Under the pieces are notes generated by a model. It worked only from the letters and a program-made list of their open reading frames with translations. It made no database searches and was not told where the DNA came from. Positions 1 to 8,984 of a stretch of 22,020 bases of DNA are shown piece after piece. The stretch's first letter is position 1; each line of letters opens with the position of its first letter. The stretch comes from Larix sibirica (Eukaryota; Streptophyta; Pinopsida; Pinales; Pinaceae), in contig NWUY0304688277.1 of the NCBI GenBank assembly GCA_004151065.3, forward strand, positions 1 to 22,020. Direction: 5' to 3'. The translations under genes and the position numbers were made by a program.

Positions 1-162
1 AAAGCTTTATGATCCTAGCTTCCACACCTCTAGGACGGGGGGCCGCCCGTTCCACCCATTAATTCCCACCACCTTTCCTTACTGATCTTCAAGTAATAAA
101 GTTGTAGAGGAGCAGTAGTGAGCATGAGGAAAAACGCGCTCTGCACGCACTCTAAAGTTCCT

Positions 163-187
163 GTATTATATATATGCGATTATGCAA
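163..187 (+). repeat. M2 dispersed repeat, copy 1 (short)
   Basis: GTATTATATATATGCGATTATG matches the 3' part of the M2 family, whose core is ATTATATATGAGATTATG, with two extra bases and a GAGA-to-GCGA change. The 5' part seen in the longer copies is not recognisable here. Confidence 0.45.
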
Positions 188-479
188 AATCGCTCAGTAG
201 TGTAGCTCCACGTGGTAGCTGTAGGAGTGTGCCCTGTGTCTAAGTAAGAGGTTTCTTTTTCTCTATGGATTTAGGACTTAAGGCAGTCTAAACTGATATA
301 ACTATCTTATTTATTAGTAGTGGAACCTTTCAAATCATTATAGTATAAGCTCCATGGAAAGGGGAAACTAGCCTTACGGACACTAAAGAGAGCAGACTTA
401 CGTGTAGAAGAAGGTAAAGCCCTCTTTCTTTTTCCACCCTTTACACAATCTATCTCCCTCACTCACAAAAGTGAATCTA

Positions 480-502
480 ATATTATATATGAGATTATGC
501 AA
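480..502 (+). repeat. M2 dispersed repeat, copy 2 (short)
   Basis: It contains the exact M2 core ATTATATATGAGATTATG followed by CAA. As in copy 1, the 5' half of the family (AGGTATAGGTGYGGTAACTT) is absent. Confidence 0.55.
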
Positions 503-1504
503 CAACAATATGAGAGTCTTATTTTGAGTAGCCTACTACTACTGGTACTAAAGAACTATAGCTAAATTATTGTAAGAGTAGTAGCTGTCTGTGTCCACAT
601 GCACTAAGAACTACTACCCTCCTTTAGTCCCCATACTAACTAAGGCCATAGAGAGTTCAAGCCAAGTGAATGAAAGAAAGTAAGTCTCATTCTTTACTAC
701 TTCTGCACTACTAGGATAGGAGTGGAAATAGGAGTTAATTATACTTCTAATTAGAGCTGTATTGAAACTCTTCTTGCAATCTTTCTAACTCCTACCTGTG
801 TAGGGTGGATGTGGCACTTGTGTATGTATGGCCAGAAGCAGTACCAGAATAAGATTCATTTATCAATCCTTGTCGTCGTTATTCTTATAAAGCTGCACTC
901 ACAGAGAAAGCCCCAAGCTGTTGTTTTAAGAAGCTGTAGTTTCAGAAAACGGATAGTTTAGTCTACTTGCCTTAGTCCTTCTTAGAGTAAGGTTCCATGG
1001 CAATAAGCCTTAATAAACTATCTTAGCCCAAGCATGAAGCTGCATAGACTGCCCCCTATGTACTGTATAGAGTGAAAAAGTCATAGAGTGAAGCTAGAGT
1101 GTAAGCTTTAGCCTTAGTAAGTTATTTAAGGTACTACTAGCCGGACTGCCTTAATCTCCATGCACACTACTATAGACTGCCATACGGTAATCGTATTAGT
1201 CTTTGTACCAGCCCTATATTAGTAGTATCCCTAGTCCCTTGCCTACTGGTACGGACTTAGTCTTAGCCCCATGCCGCCCTAAGATAATAGCTTCAGTCCC
1301 TGGTCTCATGGAGTAAGGCCTTAAGGTATCTCTTTCTTGCTTTCTTACTTTTTTTCTTAGCCTTATTAGTTATTGAACTATTATAGAGTGAAGCTGGATA
1401 AGGTCTACTTTCATCTCCTTACTTGTGATGGATGCTTATTGAGTCATGACTCCTTCCTATTCCCATAAGTAGTGATAAGCAAGTCACTATGGTGTAATTG
1501 ATTC

Positions 1505-1567
1505 CTAGCTAGTCCCATGAGCTACGGCGAAGAAGCTAGCTAGTTCTCCTGAGCTACAGCGAAGAAC
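1505..1567 (+). repeat. Two-copy tandem repeat, unit 31-32 bp
   Basis: The first unit (1505-1535) starts CTAGCTAGTCCCATGAGCTA and ends GGCGAAGAAG. The second (1536-1567) starts CTAGCTAGTTCTCCTGAGCT and ends AGCGAAGAAC. They differ at only a few positions, so the duplication is fairly recent compared with its surroundings. It is followed by TTCTAGCTCTATAAGAAG, a word that recurs in similar form at about 2665-2685. Confidence 0.85.
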
Positions 1568-3570
1568 TTCTTCTAGCTCTATAAGAAGTGTTCCATATGC
1601 TATTAGTATAGAACTAGATGCTATTAGAATGAAATTCTATTTCTCTCTCCAGTCTCCATTATGCACGTATTACGTATAGTTTAAGCATGAAGTACTGCCA
1701 ATAGTTACGTATTCTACATGAAAAGTAAGGTTAACAGCAATAGAGGATTATAAAGTACCCTGAGTCTGGGATCCGGCTGACGTAGAGGCCTCTGCACTTA
1801 CACAGGGCTGCAACTAATTTGTTGTACGAAACCTTTGGAGCATTAAGGAACTAGAAGCCAGGAATATCCCAGTTGTCAGGAACACATGCGATTACCAAAC
1901 TACCTTGCCTTTTTACTACTCTTTCACTTCCCGGAACTTTTAGACCTGGAGCCGGAAATAGAACAGGAATGTACGTAGTTAGTTGGTGAGTTAGTTAGTC
2001 GGGACGGGAATGCTATATACCTTACCCTGGAAACCCGCTATCTGCAATAACTAGATATTCACAGGCCTTAGACCATAAGGTCTTTGGAGGGAATGCTATC
2101 AGACCAGTATGCCAGATGGGATGGGATGGGGGATAGGGAATAGGGAATCAAATGGCAATAGGCATTGGCAATTGGGATCGGTTCATGAGCCCTTACCACC
2201 TAGTAGAACTATAACTCTCACTACCCGCCAGATCCTTTCCAGTAAAAGAGCTTTCCCTTCCCACACGTAGCGTAGTAGAACCAGAACGTAGCAAGTACAT
2301 GTTTTCACATAGAATCCTTTCTTATCTAGTTGGGCCAGTTAGAATCAAATTGGTCAAGTTAGATCACTGTTTTAGCACGAGGAGAGGAATTGTCGCTTCC
2401 CGTCTGGGTCTTTTCATCCCTCCTATTTTTTGATGGGCTTGTTACAATTTCAATTCTTTCATACAGTAGGCCAGCTAAACCAGGTCTTCTTAGCCAAACC
2501 CATCACCAAAATTCTTCTAGTTATCAACCTCTATTACTCCTTACCCAACCCACTACTTAGTTATGCCCCAAACCTTTGAGCAAGCGTTGGATGGGCTTCA
2601 ACAAATATAGCTGTAGGATGTGGATGGGGTAGGCATACTTTCACAGGCTTCAATAACACCACTTCTAGTTCTATAAGAATGCAATTGTTGTACCAGCTAT
2701 TATCTTACTCTGCCTACTGAAGAACCTTTACTTACGTGCATCCACCTGTTCCCTTTACTCTATCTTTCCTTTGTCTTATCGTACAACCTATGTGTATTCA
2801 AGTAAGATACATTTTTGGGAAATCCAGATAGAAATAAGCAATGGGCATAACTACGACATATCCCATAGTGAAGGGAATATAATCAAGTAATAATATAGTT
2901 GGTTGATCCGGTTCTGAAAGGAAAATAGGCAGTTCCCACCAACCAATGCACTAAGGCAATTAATTTAGCAAGTGGTCTAGGGCTAACAGGTAGAGGTATT
3001 TAGGTGGTTAAGGTGGGCAGGCATTAACTGAAAGGCAGATAGGTTTATTCCTAGAATAGTGGGTTATAATTGATTAATCATATCGTACCGGCTCCTCAGC
3101 GGTAACAATAGATAATAGTGTGAAAAAAGAAGCATCCATCTGAAAGCAGGTGTGACTCCAGGCCAGTGAATACTTTCTGTATGCCTATCCCACCCGTCTA
3201 CCTCTCCTCTATGTGAAGCCCTTCCTTACCTTCCATCTGTTCGATGCTGTAAGTCTAAGTAAGACAGTATCCAGTAGTAAAGTTTCTAAATGCCGTACCC
3301 ACCATTCCATTCCTCAAGCAAGTGGTTGTATGGAAGCCCATCCAATAAATCACTAAGTTATAAAAGTGAGGCACTCCGTGAAGGTTTATTCAAAAGCAAG
3401 GTTGTGGGTTGGTAGCAGTAGGTAACCAAAAATGAAAGCAAGTGCATCTAATTCTTATCCTAAGCAATCAGTCTAAATTAATAACTAGTATCTGGCCAGG
3501 TAAAGCCTTCCCCCCTAGTTTATGCCTCCTTAGTGGCTACTCCCTTGTTTATGTGATGCCCATTACCTAC
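1568..3570. other. Gene-free intergenic DNA
   Basis: No gene is recognisable. The stretch holds a guanine-run cluster at 2118-2145 and a short imperfect duplication at about 2331-2365 (GGCCAGTTAGAATCAAAT, then GGTCAAGTTAGATC). TATGCTATTAG is repeated at 1596 and TGCTATTAGAATG near 1617. Loosely similar pyrimidine-rich stretches lie at about 3180-3235 and 3525-3570. None of these identifies a function. Confidence 0.55.
2118..2145 (+). other. Guanine-run cluster, G-quadruplex candidate
   Basis: Five runs of three or more G lie at 2118-2120, 2123-2125, 2128-2132, 2136-2138 and 2143-2145. The spacers are AT, AT, ATA and AATA. This meets the usual four-run, short-loop rule for an intramolecular G-quadruplex on the plus strand. 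The pattern (GGGATGGGAT, GGGATAGGGAATAGGGAAT) also reads as a degenerate GGGAT/GGGAAT microsatellite. No biological role is shown. Confidence 0.6.
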
Positions 3571-3730
3571 AGTCATCATAGCCAGTCATAGAAGGAGACA
3601 GTCATTGCGAAAGGGTTATAGCTATAAGCTCTAGTCATTGCCAGTTATCATAGTCATAAGGTCATAGCCAATCAGAGCCAATCATAGTTGCCTTAAGGTA
3701 ATTGCCAATAGCCAGTGGTCATTGCCGAGA
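3571..3730 (+). repeat. Degenerate minisatellite, AGTCATAGCC-type part
   Basis: A run of variants of AGTCATAGCC / AGTCATTGCC / CCAATCATAG follows one another with irregular spacing. They include CATCATAGCCAGTCATAG, GTCATTGCG, AGTCATTGCCAGTTATCATA, GGTCATAGCCAATCAGAGCC and AATAGCCAGTGGTCATTGCC. This is a single-motif array that has drifted. It adjoins the GCTGGNAAT array directly downstream, and the two may be one array whose unit changed. Confidence 0.75.
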
Positions 3731-3740
3731 GACGGGAGTA

Positions 3741-4035
3741 CTTGCCGATCATATTGCTGCCTTTGCTGGGAATTCTGCTGATGCCAATTCGACTGATGAT
3801 GCAAATGATGCTCTTGAAACTGCTGATCGTAATGCTGGTGCTGGGACTTCTAGTCGTTATGCTGGAAATCATTATTATTAGGCTGGGTCAATTGATGCTA
3901 GGGATCTCTTTTTACTGCTGGCAATAATGTTGGTTCCGCTGATTATGGGAATTATACTGGAACTGCTATTGGTACTTATGCTTGGAATTATGCTGGTTCT
4001 ATTGCTTATGCTGGGAATTCTCTGGTTAGACTTGC
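3741..4035 (+). repeat. Degenerate minisatellite, GCTGGNAAT-type part
   Basis: Variants of GCTGGGAATTCTGCTGAT, GCTGGTGCTGGGACTTCT, GCTGGAAATCATTATTAT and GCTTATGCTGGGAATTCT recur in multiples of three bases. One frame (from 3741) reads as a low-complexity Ala/Gly/Asn/Asp/Ser/Tyr-rich peptide, for example AFAGNSADANSTDDANDALE. It meets a TAG at 3882, and the pattern then resumes in another frame from 3917, as in AGNNVGSADYGNYTGTAIGT. The predicted hydrophobic peptides in the remaining frame are by-products of the same array. It may be a decayed repetitive coding segment or simply a triplet-periodic satellite. Confidence 0.75.
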
Positions 4036-5576
4036 CTACCTTTTCAAACCTATCCACCCCTTATACCTTCCCCAGCCTATTTATTTATTGTCCGAAAGGG
4101 AAGGCATTCCTGCACCTACCTACCTTAGCGAACTAACCCTCCTATAAATCTATCATTTACATTTTTGTTTGCCTTGTTGCCTTACAAGAACAACAATGCC
4201 TCTGGGCCATTCCAACACACCTTTTTCACCAGTTTGGTCCAGCAAGACTGAACACATCTTTTATAGTAAAGCTAGTGTATACTTCCAAGACACTGAATAT
4301 CTCCTCAATACTTGGGCAAACCAGTGAGAAGAGTCATATCTAAAATCCTCATTCATTATTGTGGAACCATGCACTGTGATTTGTTCCCTGAGTTATTTTA
4401 AGGTTAATGTATGATTCCATGCTTTTTTATTCTTGCATCCTATTTGAATAATTTTTTTGTAGAGCCCTGTTTCAAGTTCTAGCGTTTTGTGATTTTTACT
4501 AGCTTAGCCACTTGATCCCAAGCCTCCTTGTTATAGCAGTGTTGACATGTACAACCACGCCGCTATACATTTTAAGATAATTCATGCAAGACCTTTAATT
4601 ACCACTGGAACTCAGTACCATATAGCGTTTTCGGTAAATGCACATATATACCTGCTAACCTTGTTCTGGGAAATTGAACATGCTATAATGTTTTGATCAA
4701 AAGTACATCCCATATAGTTACGATATTTTGCATATACCTGTTCCGTTGTCCTTGCTCTTGTTGGCTTTGCTACCAATGATGGTTATTCAACGGTAGCTTC
4801 CGGATCGGGAACTAAATATGTCTTAATACTAGCTTACTTGCTAAATATACTAGCTAACTAATATACCAAGCTAATAATAAAAATAATACAGATAAATACT
4901 ATTTCTATTTATTTCCTAATCCAATACCGTTTAGTTATTATTATATTTAGTTTTCAATCCTGTTGTTCGTGATCTCCTTGATCTTGTTGATTCATATCCT
5001 CCGGTCGAAGAACCAATTGATCCAGAGTCAGTGAATGATCCTACAAGGGCAGAAGCAAGGGTTGTAATAAAGTGGCTAAGGCGGAGGTCTAACCAAGTGT
5101 ATCCCCGGAAAAAGCTAGCATAGAAGAAGCCTACCACTTATTCAGGCTCAAATTGACGCCTTTACATTGCCTGATGTGGGCAATAGGTAATAAGTAGTTG
5201 GCTTTACTTGGTACCTATACTTTCCATAGAAACTCTCGTGCCCTACTCTATTGAAAGGGAGAATAAAGTGAATACCAAATTGATCCGTGTGTGAATGTGT
5301 ACCCGTGCAATGCAATATATAGACGTGCGGGTGGATCATTTCAAAAAGGAGTTTTATGCCTTTCAATATAAATAAAGAATACCCACCCATTTCAACCCTG
5401 CCCCCTACAGAAAGAGTAAGGCTTTGCTTCACTGATAACTTCAATTTCAACCTGGCAAAATAGAAGGTGAACGACCTGAAAGGGTATAGTTTAGTGAAGA
5501 TCAATTTATTGAAGAGGTCTTATGAGTAATTAAAGACCTTCCAAATATGCAATTTTATTAGACTAAAAAGGAAAGG
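4036..5576. other. Unassigned intergenic DNA
   Basis: No gene is supported. Parts of 4140-4790 have the base texture of eroded coding DNA. On the minus strand near 4340-4450, short stretches (MNEDF; TLLTGLPKY in another frame) faintly recall the gag region of Ty1/copia elements, but frames change and stops are frequent, so I do not call it. At 4845-4895 lies an AT-rich run with ACTAGCTTACTTGCTAAATA-like words repeated. The open stretch on the minus strand at 5148-5504 shows no family motif. Confidence 0.45.
4789..4819 (+). repeat. Short dispersed repeat, partner at 17731-17758
   Basis: AACGGTAGCTTCCGGATCGG continues as GAACTAAATAT. The partner at 17731-17758 reads AACGGTAGCTGGATCGGGAA then TCAAATAT, the same except for a three-base gap and two swapped bases. 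Outside these about 30 bases the flanks do not align clearly. Confidence 0.7.
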
Positions 5577-5601
5577 CTTGCTTGACCAAAGGGAGGGCAA
5601 G
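5577..5601 (+). repeat. Hairpin repeat, CTTGC...GCAAG family
   Basis: A 25-base element with arms CTTGC and GCAAG. Inside the arms, CC and GG flank an AAAG loop, with T-G wobbles and G-A/A-G mismatches between. The same 25-base layout occurs in inverted orientation at 19350-19374 and 21913-21937, with only a few differences, mostly in the loop. The flanks of the three copies differ, so this is a dispersed element rather than part of a longer duplication. Confidence 0.65.
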
Positions 5602-5686
5602 GGTGAATAAGGCGGTTTTGTAAGATCTGTTCCGCCTAAATGTCTTGCCTGTTGCAAACGGTGGTGCTGAAGAAGCCCCTAAGCGC

Positions 5687-5768
5687 ATCCCACTGGAACA
5701 AGGTGCCTACCTTGTAAGGTCTAGGTGTGTTAACTTGCTGCCTATTATTTATGAGATTATGTGAGCCG
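5687..5768 (+). repeat. M2 dispersed repeat, copy 3 (long)
   Basis: It aligns from CACTGGAACAAGGTGCCTAC through AAGGTCTAGGTGTGTTAACTT to ATTATTTATGAGATTATGTG. The same order, with divergence, is seen at 9375-9440 and 10781-10850. The inner CAAGGTGCCTACCTTG is a near-perfect inverted repeat. Confidence 0.6.
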
Positions 5769-5787
5769 AGCATTCCCATCCCAGCTC

Positions 5788-5841
5788 AAGCCTAGCAGCA
5801 AAGCCTAGCAGCCAAAGCGTGGCTTCCCAAGCGTGGCTTCC
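5788..5841 (+). repeat. Two adjoining short tandem duplications
   Basis: AAGCCTAGCAGC occurs at 5788-5799 and 5801-5812. It is followed by AAGCGTGGCTTCC at 5815-5827 and 5829-5841. Both are perfect or nearly perfect doublings of 12-14 bases. They sit directly between an M2 copy and an M1 copy, so this junction region has been prone to small duplications. Confidence 0.85.
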
Positions 5842-5868
5842 AGTCCCCCAGTAGGTAGGAGCATTCAA

Positions 5869-5997
5869 ATGTTCCGTAGCTTGAAGTGAGGTCGAGGTAT
5901 AGTTTGCTTATGTTTTTGTCGAGATCGAGATTCGAGGGTATAGGGTCTGGGTCCAGGTCGAGGTATGGCTGCTGCTATGGCTAGGTTTCATGTTTAG
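5869..5997 (+). repeat. M1 dispersed repeat, copy 1
   Basis: It is diverged but collinear with 10523-10650. Shared anchors in order are GTTCYGTAGC, TTATGTTT/CTATGTTT, GTCGAGAT, AGGTCGAGG-type words and GGYTAGGTTTC. Copy 1 also contains GAGGTCGAGGTAT at 5888 and AGGTCGAGGTATGG at about 5955, an internal duplication. Confidence 0.6.
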
Positions 5998-6015
5998 ATA
6001 TTCTGTTTAGTCCTA

Positions 6016-6060
6016 AATTGTCTGTCCGTTGTACTGCCCACCCACGACACTACTTTGTTA
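6016..6060 (+). repeat. M3 dispersed repeat, copy 1
   Basis: AATTGTCTGTCCGTTGTACT then GCCCACCCACGACACTA. The partner at 9548-9585 reads AATTGTCCGTCCGTTGTACC then GCCTAACCTACACTA. The 20-base anchors differ by two transitions, and similarity fades downstream. Confidence 0.75.
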
Positions 6061-6343
6061 TGTGTGCCATCAAATGAGTAAATCACTGCTGCCTCTCTTG
6101 GAAGATGTGGATTAGTGGGTGATAGGGCCTATCGCGAATTGGTGATATGGGCAGCCATTATTATTCATCCGCCGTCCGGGCTGGGTAAAAACAACTATTC
6201 TTTTTATCGGCAATGACCCAAAAGCAATTACTAGTGGCTATTGGCTATAAGCTGACCCTAAGGCAACCAGCTCTTCTTTTGGCTCAAGGGGACTAGCTCA
6301 GAGCTCTATGGAGGAAGGGTATAAAACTTCAATTGCTACCAGC

Positions 6344-6690
6344 TCTTTCTTTTCCGGGCTCAAAGGTGGGTTTAATTAAAGGAAGCTCTAAGGTGTTTCA
6401 ATCCTGGGGAGTTTTTATAGATATATTTTGTTTAGCCGAAGCTTCCACTCAGTGTTGTGTGCTCTGCTCAAATAAAGGGCTATATGCTCATATATAATGG
6501 AGAAAAGGAGCTCTGGTCTGAGGGGTTTTCTGGGGGTGGAATGTGAAAGAATCAATCATTCTATTTGGTAATAAGATCTGCCGGCTCATATGATTTTCCA
6601 CCACGAGAACCTATAATTCAAGGGGTAATGTGGATCAAAGCAATAAAGGTCCTGAAGCGCTGTTTGTATCTTGGGTTCTTTGAAAGGAAA
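6344..6690 (+). repeat. W repeat unit 1
   Basis: It starts near CCGGGCTCAAAGGTGGGTTT, with AAGCTCTAAGGTGTTT downstream. It continues through TTTAGCCGAAGCTTCCACT and a well-kept stretch at 6496-6538 (AATGGAGAAAAGGAGCTCTG, later GGGGTTTTCTGGGGGTG), then TAAGATCTGCCGGCTC. The same series is found in order at 7336-7590. No coding content was found. CAAGGGGACTAGCTCAGAGC just upstream (6284-6303) may be a remnant of a further unit. Confidence 0.65.
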
Positions 6691-6982
6691 AAGATTCTGT
6701 AAGGGGCCAAGTCTAAAGTTAGCCTCCTCTTAAAGATTTCTATATTTCAAGAAGCAAAGGATAGAACCACCCCAAAGATATAGGTTTATATATTCCACCC
6801 ATTCTAAATGAGGAAGAGTATTGCTATCATTTGTTTCTAAATGGGCATATGGAGAAGTATTAAAGGTCTGCCTACTATTATGCGCTCTTATGATTCATAT
6901 ACTAAGGCTAAACACACTCTATGTCTTAGTTGCTAAAGTACACTGACACTACTTACTTTTTGGATTTTTTTGCTCTTTGTGT
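6691..6982. other. Spacer inside the W repeat region
   Basis: It separates W1 from W2. No gene, hairpin or repeat copy is recognised with confidence. Confidence 0.4.
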
Positions 6983-7090
6983 TCCTCTGCCTGCAACGCT
7001 ATAATTATTTGCCACAGGACCAGGACCACCACTCTGGGTTCAAGGGTTGTATAACGAGAATCTAAAAGGTGTAAGCTAAAGGTCTAATTG
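6983..7090 (+). repeat. W repeat unit 2 (partial)
   Basis: It contains CCTCTGCCTGCAACGCTATA, CACTCTGGGTTCAAGGGTTG, TATAACGAGAATCTAAAAGG and TGTAAGCTAAAGGTCTAATT. These align in order with 7574-7700 (CCTCTGGCTGCTACGCTCTT, AACTCTGGGCTCAAAGGGTA, AGGCGTAAGGTCTATT). It lacks the 6496-6538 type segment, so it is a partial unit. Confidence 0.6.
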
Positions 7091-7335
7091 TGGTATGCCA
7101 AGGCCTAGAATGCGGGTAGAGATGGTGTGTAAAGGATATCATCGGGCTCTAACTGGCTTTCTTCGTTGAGTAGTGGTTGAAGGAGAGAAGTGGAAGAAGG
7201 AGTAAGTAAGTGGAGCGTAGCGACCCTCTCCCCCTTAGTAGAAAGAAGTGGAAGGCGTAGGAGAAGAGGGGTAGGATATAAGTCCCAGTAGTGGAACCAG
7301 CACAAGCAGCACAAGCACCACCACCACACCACAAC
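7091..7335. other. Spacer inside the W repeat region, purine-rich
   Basis: Its plus strand is purine-rich, with words such as GGAGAGAAGTGGAAGAAGGA and GTAGAAAGAAGTGGAAG, and it ends in a CACAAGCA/CACCAC run at about 7300-7333. The short minus-strand reading frames here follow from this composition and are not called as genes. Confidence 0.45.
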
Positions 7336-7590
7336 CTTTCTGGGCTCGCCTAAGGGGTAATTTGAATTAAAGCAAGGAAGCTCAAGGTGTAAGGTGTTTT
7401 ATGGGTGCCTGAGGAAATAGATTCTGTTCAGTCAAAGCTTTTACTAAGTTTTTTCTTATTCCTCTGAGAGAAAGCGCGATATCTCTGATTCATAATGGAT
7501 AAAAGGAGGTATGGGCTCTATGGGGTTTTTCTGTGGGTGTACTGACCTTTTAGTTTTTATTGGCTCATAAGATCCTCTGGCTGCTACGCT
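7336..7590 (+). repeat. W repeat unit 3
   Basis: TTTCTGGGCTCGCCTAAGGG, GGAAGCTCAAGGTGTAAGGT and TTCAGTCAAAGCTTTTACTA come first. Then 7494-7539 (AATGGATAAAAGGAGGTATG, later GGGGTTTTTCTGTGGGTG) and TAAGATCCTCTGGCTGCTAC follow. They match W1 in order and spacing (about 1000 bp apart). This pairing is the clearest evidence that W is a long diverged repeat and not chance word reuse. Confidence 0.7.
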
Positions 7591-7715
7591 CTTACTTATC
7601 ATTGACTTATCATTGGCAACAGAACCACAAGCACCAGCGGGAACTCTGGGCTCAAAGGGTATAACGATTGAAGCTCATGGGTCGAGGCGTAAGGTCTATT
7701 GGAATAATTTATTAG
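7574..7715 (+). repeat. W repeat unit 4 (overlaps the end of unit 3)
   Basis: CCTCTGGCTGCTACGCTC, AACTCTGGGCTCAAAGGGTA, TAACGATTGAAGCTCATGGG and GAGGCGTAAGGTCTATT align with W2. Because W3 runs straight into it, W3 plus W4 appears to show the fullest unit. Confidence 0.6.
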
Positions 7716-7795
7716 TGAAAAGTTCATGCGGTACCAGGCCCAAAGATCAAGTAAATATGGCGAAAAGGTTCAAGGTATTATGATCATGGGTAAGA

Positions 7796-8620
7796 CAATG
7801 TCCTGATCCTGGTCTGTTCTTTCCTGACTAATTCTGTCCTGATGAGGCTCGCTGTAAGCGTTCAAAGCTGTGATACCTGCCCAGAGAAGACCGTCCCTGA
7901 AACCGTAAAGGATACCCAAGTATGTGACTCCGCGCTGTTGTTGGTGGATCCCGGACTGTATTACTATGTCCTAACTTAGATTGCCCTACCTAAGTGGCCA
8001 TACCTTTGTATTGACCCAGCCCGTAGACACCCTCGTTGTTACCTGAAAGTCTCACTAATGTCCTGACTTACCTGCCCTGCTCTGATGGCCCGTCAAAGAC
8101 CAGACCTGAACTGACCAGCCGTGAATACTGGTACCTTACAAGCAAATAGATTGTACAAGACCATACCTTGCAAGACAAGATTGTATATCTATTCATCACT
8201 ATCCAATGGAAATGGGTGTACCTTAAAGGGTCAATTGATCAACCCTAATGGGAAGGGCAAAGCAAGGAATGTACTACTGGGTTTGGTACTGGTCCTGACT
8301 CTCTTTATATTGCTCTCTCCTCCCAAATTAGTAGCTTCCAACGACATGCGCTATGGTCCTAAACCAGACCTCAAAAGATTGCTGTACAAGCCGAGATCCA
8401 GAAAATACCAGCCCTGAGTACCGTATGAAACCATATAGTAGCAACCAGCTAGTATGAAATGTGCCTGCCCTCTGTCGGCCTGACTTTGTCACAATTGTCC
8501 TGACTCGGCTGACCATCCCTGAAAAGTGCCATTCCCAGACCTCAAAGGAGAAGAACCGTTTTCAGGCAAGATAAATTGCTAACCGGAGCCGTACCTGATA
8601 CCGTCCCAGCGGAGAAAAGA
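7796..8620 (+). repeat. GTCCTGAC-rich region
   Basis: GTCCTGAY or a one-base variant recurs irregularly at about 7799, 7842, 8060, 8292 and 8488, with CCTAACTT at about 7970. Related phrases recur too: GACCGTCCCTGAAACCG (about 7889) beside GACCATCCCTGAAAAG (about 8511), and TACCTGCCCAGAGAAGACC (about 7873) beside TACCGTCCCAGCGGAGAAAA (about 8600). The stretch looks built from one short ancestral unit. A 98-codon frame (8121-8417, GTG start) overlaps it, has no family motif, and is judged fortuitous. Confidence 0.5.
8131..8192 (+). repeat. Two-copy tandem repeat, unit about 33 bp
   Basis: TACCTTACAAGCAAATAGAT continues as TGTACAAGACCA. It is followed by TACCTTGCAAGACAAGATTG and TATATC. The second copy has lost a few bases. 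It lies inside the GTCCTGAC-rich region. Confidence 0.7.
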
Positions 8621-8984
8621 CCATAACAGCGGGATCAACATTTATCAAAAGGCTATTAAGTTTGTGTCATTCAAAAGGCCCGTGTTTCAAAGAGCGTAAG
8701 GGGTAAAGGAGCATACCCCCCTTTTTTTAATCCTACCAGGTATGAAGAGTAGTTTTTTATATTCCAGACTCGTGCTATCCTAAACAAAATCTTCCGGTGT
8801 TTTGGTTGAGGGGTGGTAGGCGTTGTGCTAAAAGCGTAGTAAGTAGGTAAGATTCAAAGTATGAATTCCCTAGATTCCCACCACCACCAAAGACGTAGGT
8901 TGAAACGGCTTAGTTTCCTACTGTTTCCAGGGCTCCAGGGCATATTTATACTATTCTCCTAAAGTAAATAGTATGTTTCCAAAG

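Larger units (their letters stand above)
1..1504. other. Gene-free intergenic DNA, left end
   Basis: No reading frame, RNA gene or known element is recognisable. The sequence is drifted and repetitive at very short scale, with recurring words such as TAGTAGTA, CCTTAGTC and ATAGAGTGAAGCT (the last at about 1084 and 1384). A small GC-rich inverted repeat, ACGGG and CCCGT six bases apart, lies at 35-50. Two copies of the M2 dispersed motif occur at 163-187 and 480-502. The recurring words suggest slippage or shuffling of short mitochondrial repeats, but this is inference. Confidence 0.6.

Noticed and set aside
5480-5496. GGGTATAGTTTAGTG resembles the 5' part of a tRNA-Gly gene.
   Set aside because: The match ends after about 15 bases; no anticodon arm, T-arm or acceptor complement follows.
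6648-6660. CCTGAAGCGCTG suggested the Bpu short repeat described in cycad mitochondria.
   Set aside because: Only one short match, without the expected inverted and direct repeat context.
8121-8417. 98-codon frame with a hydrophobic stretch (LLGLVLVLTLFILLS).
   Set aside because: It lies in the GTCCTGAC-rich repeat region, needs a GTG start and has no family motif; one hydrophobic run is not enough.
8580-8610. GGAGCCGTACC looked like the start of a group II intron domain V.
   Set aside because: The complementary half and the bulge of domain V are absent, and no intron boundary or reverse-transcriptase frame is nearby.
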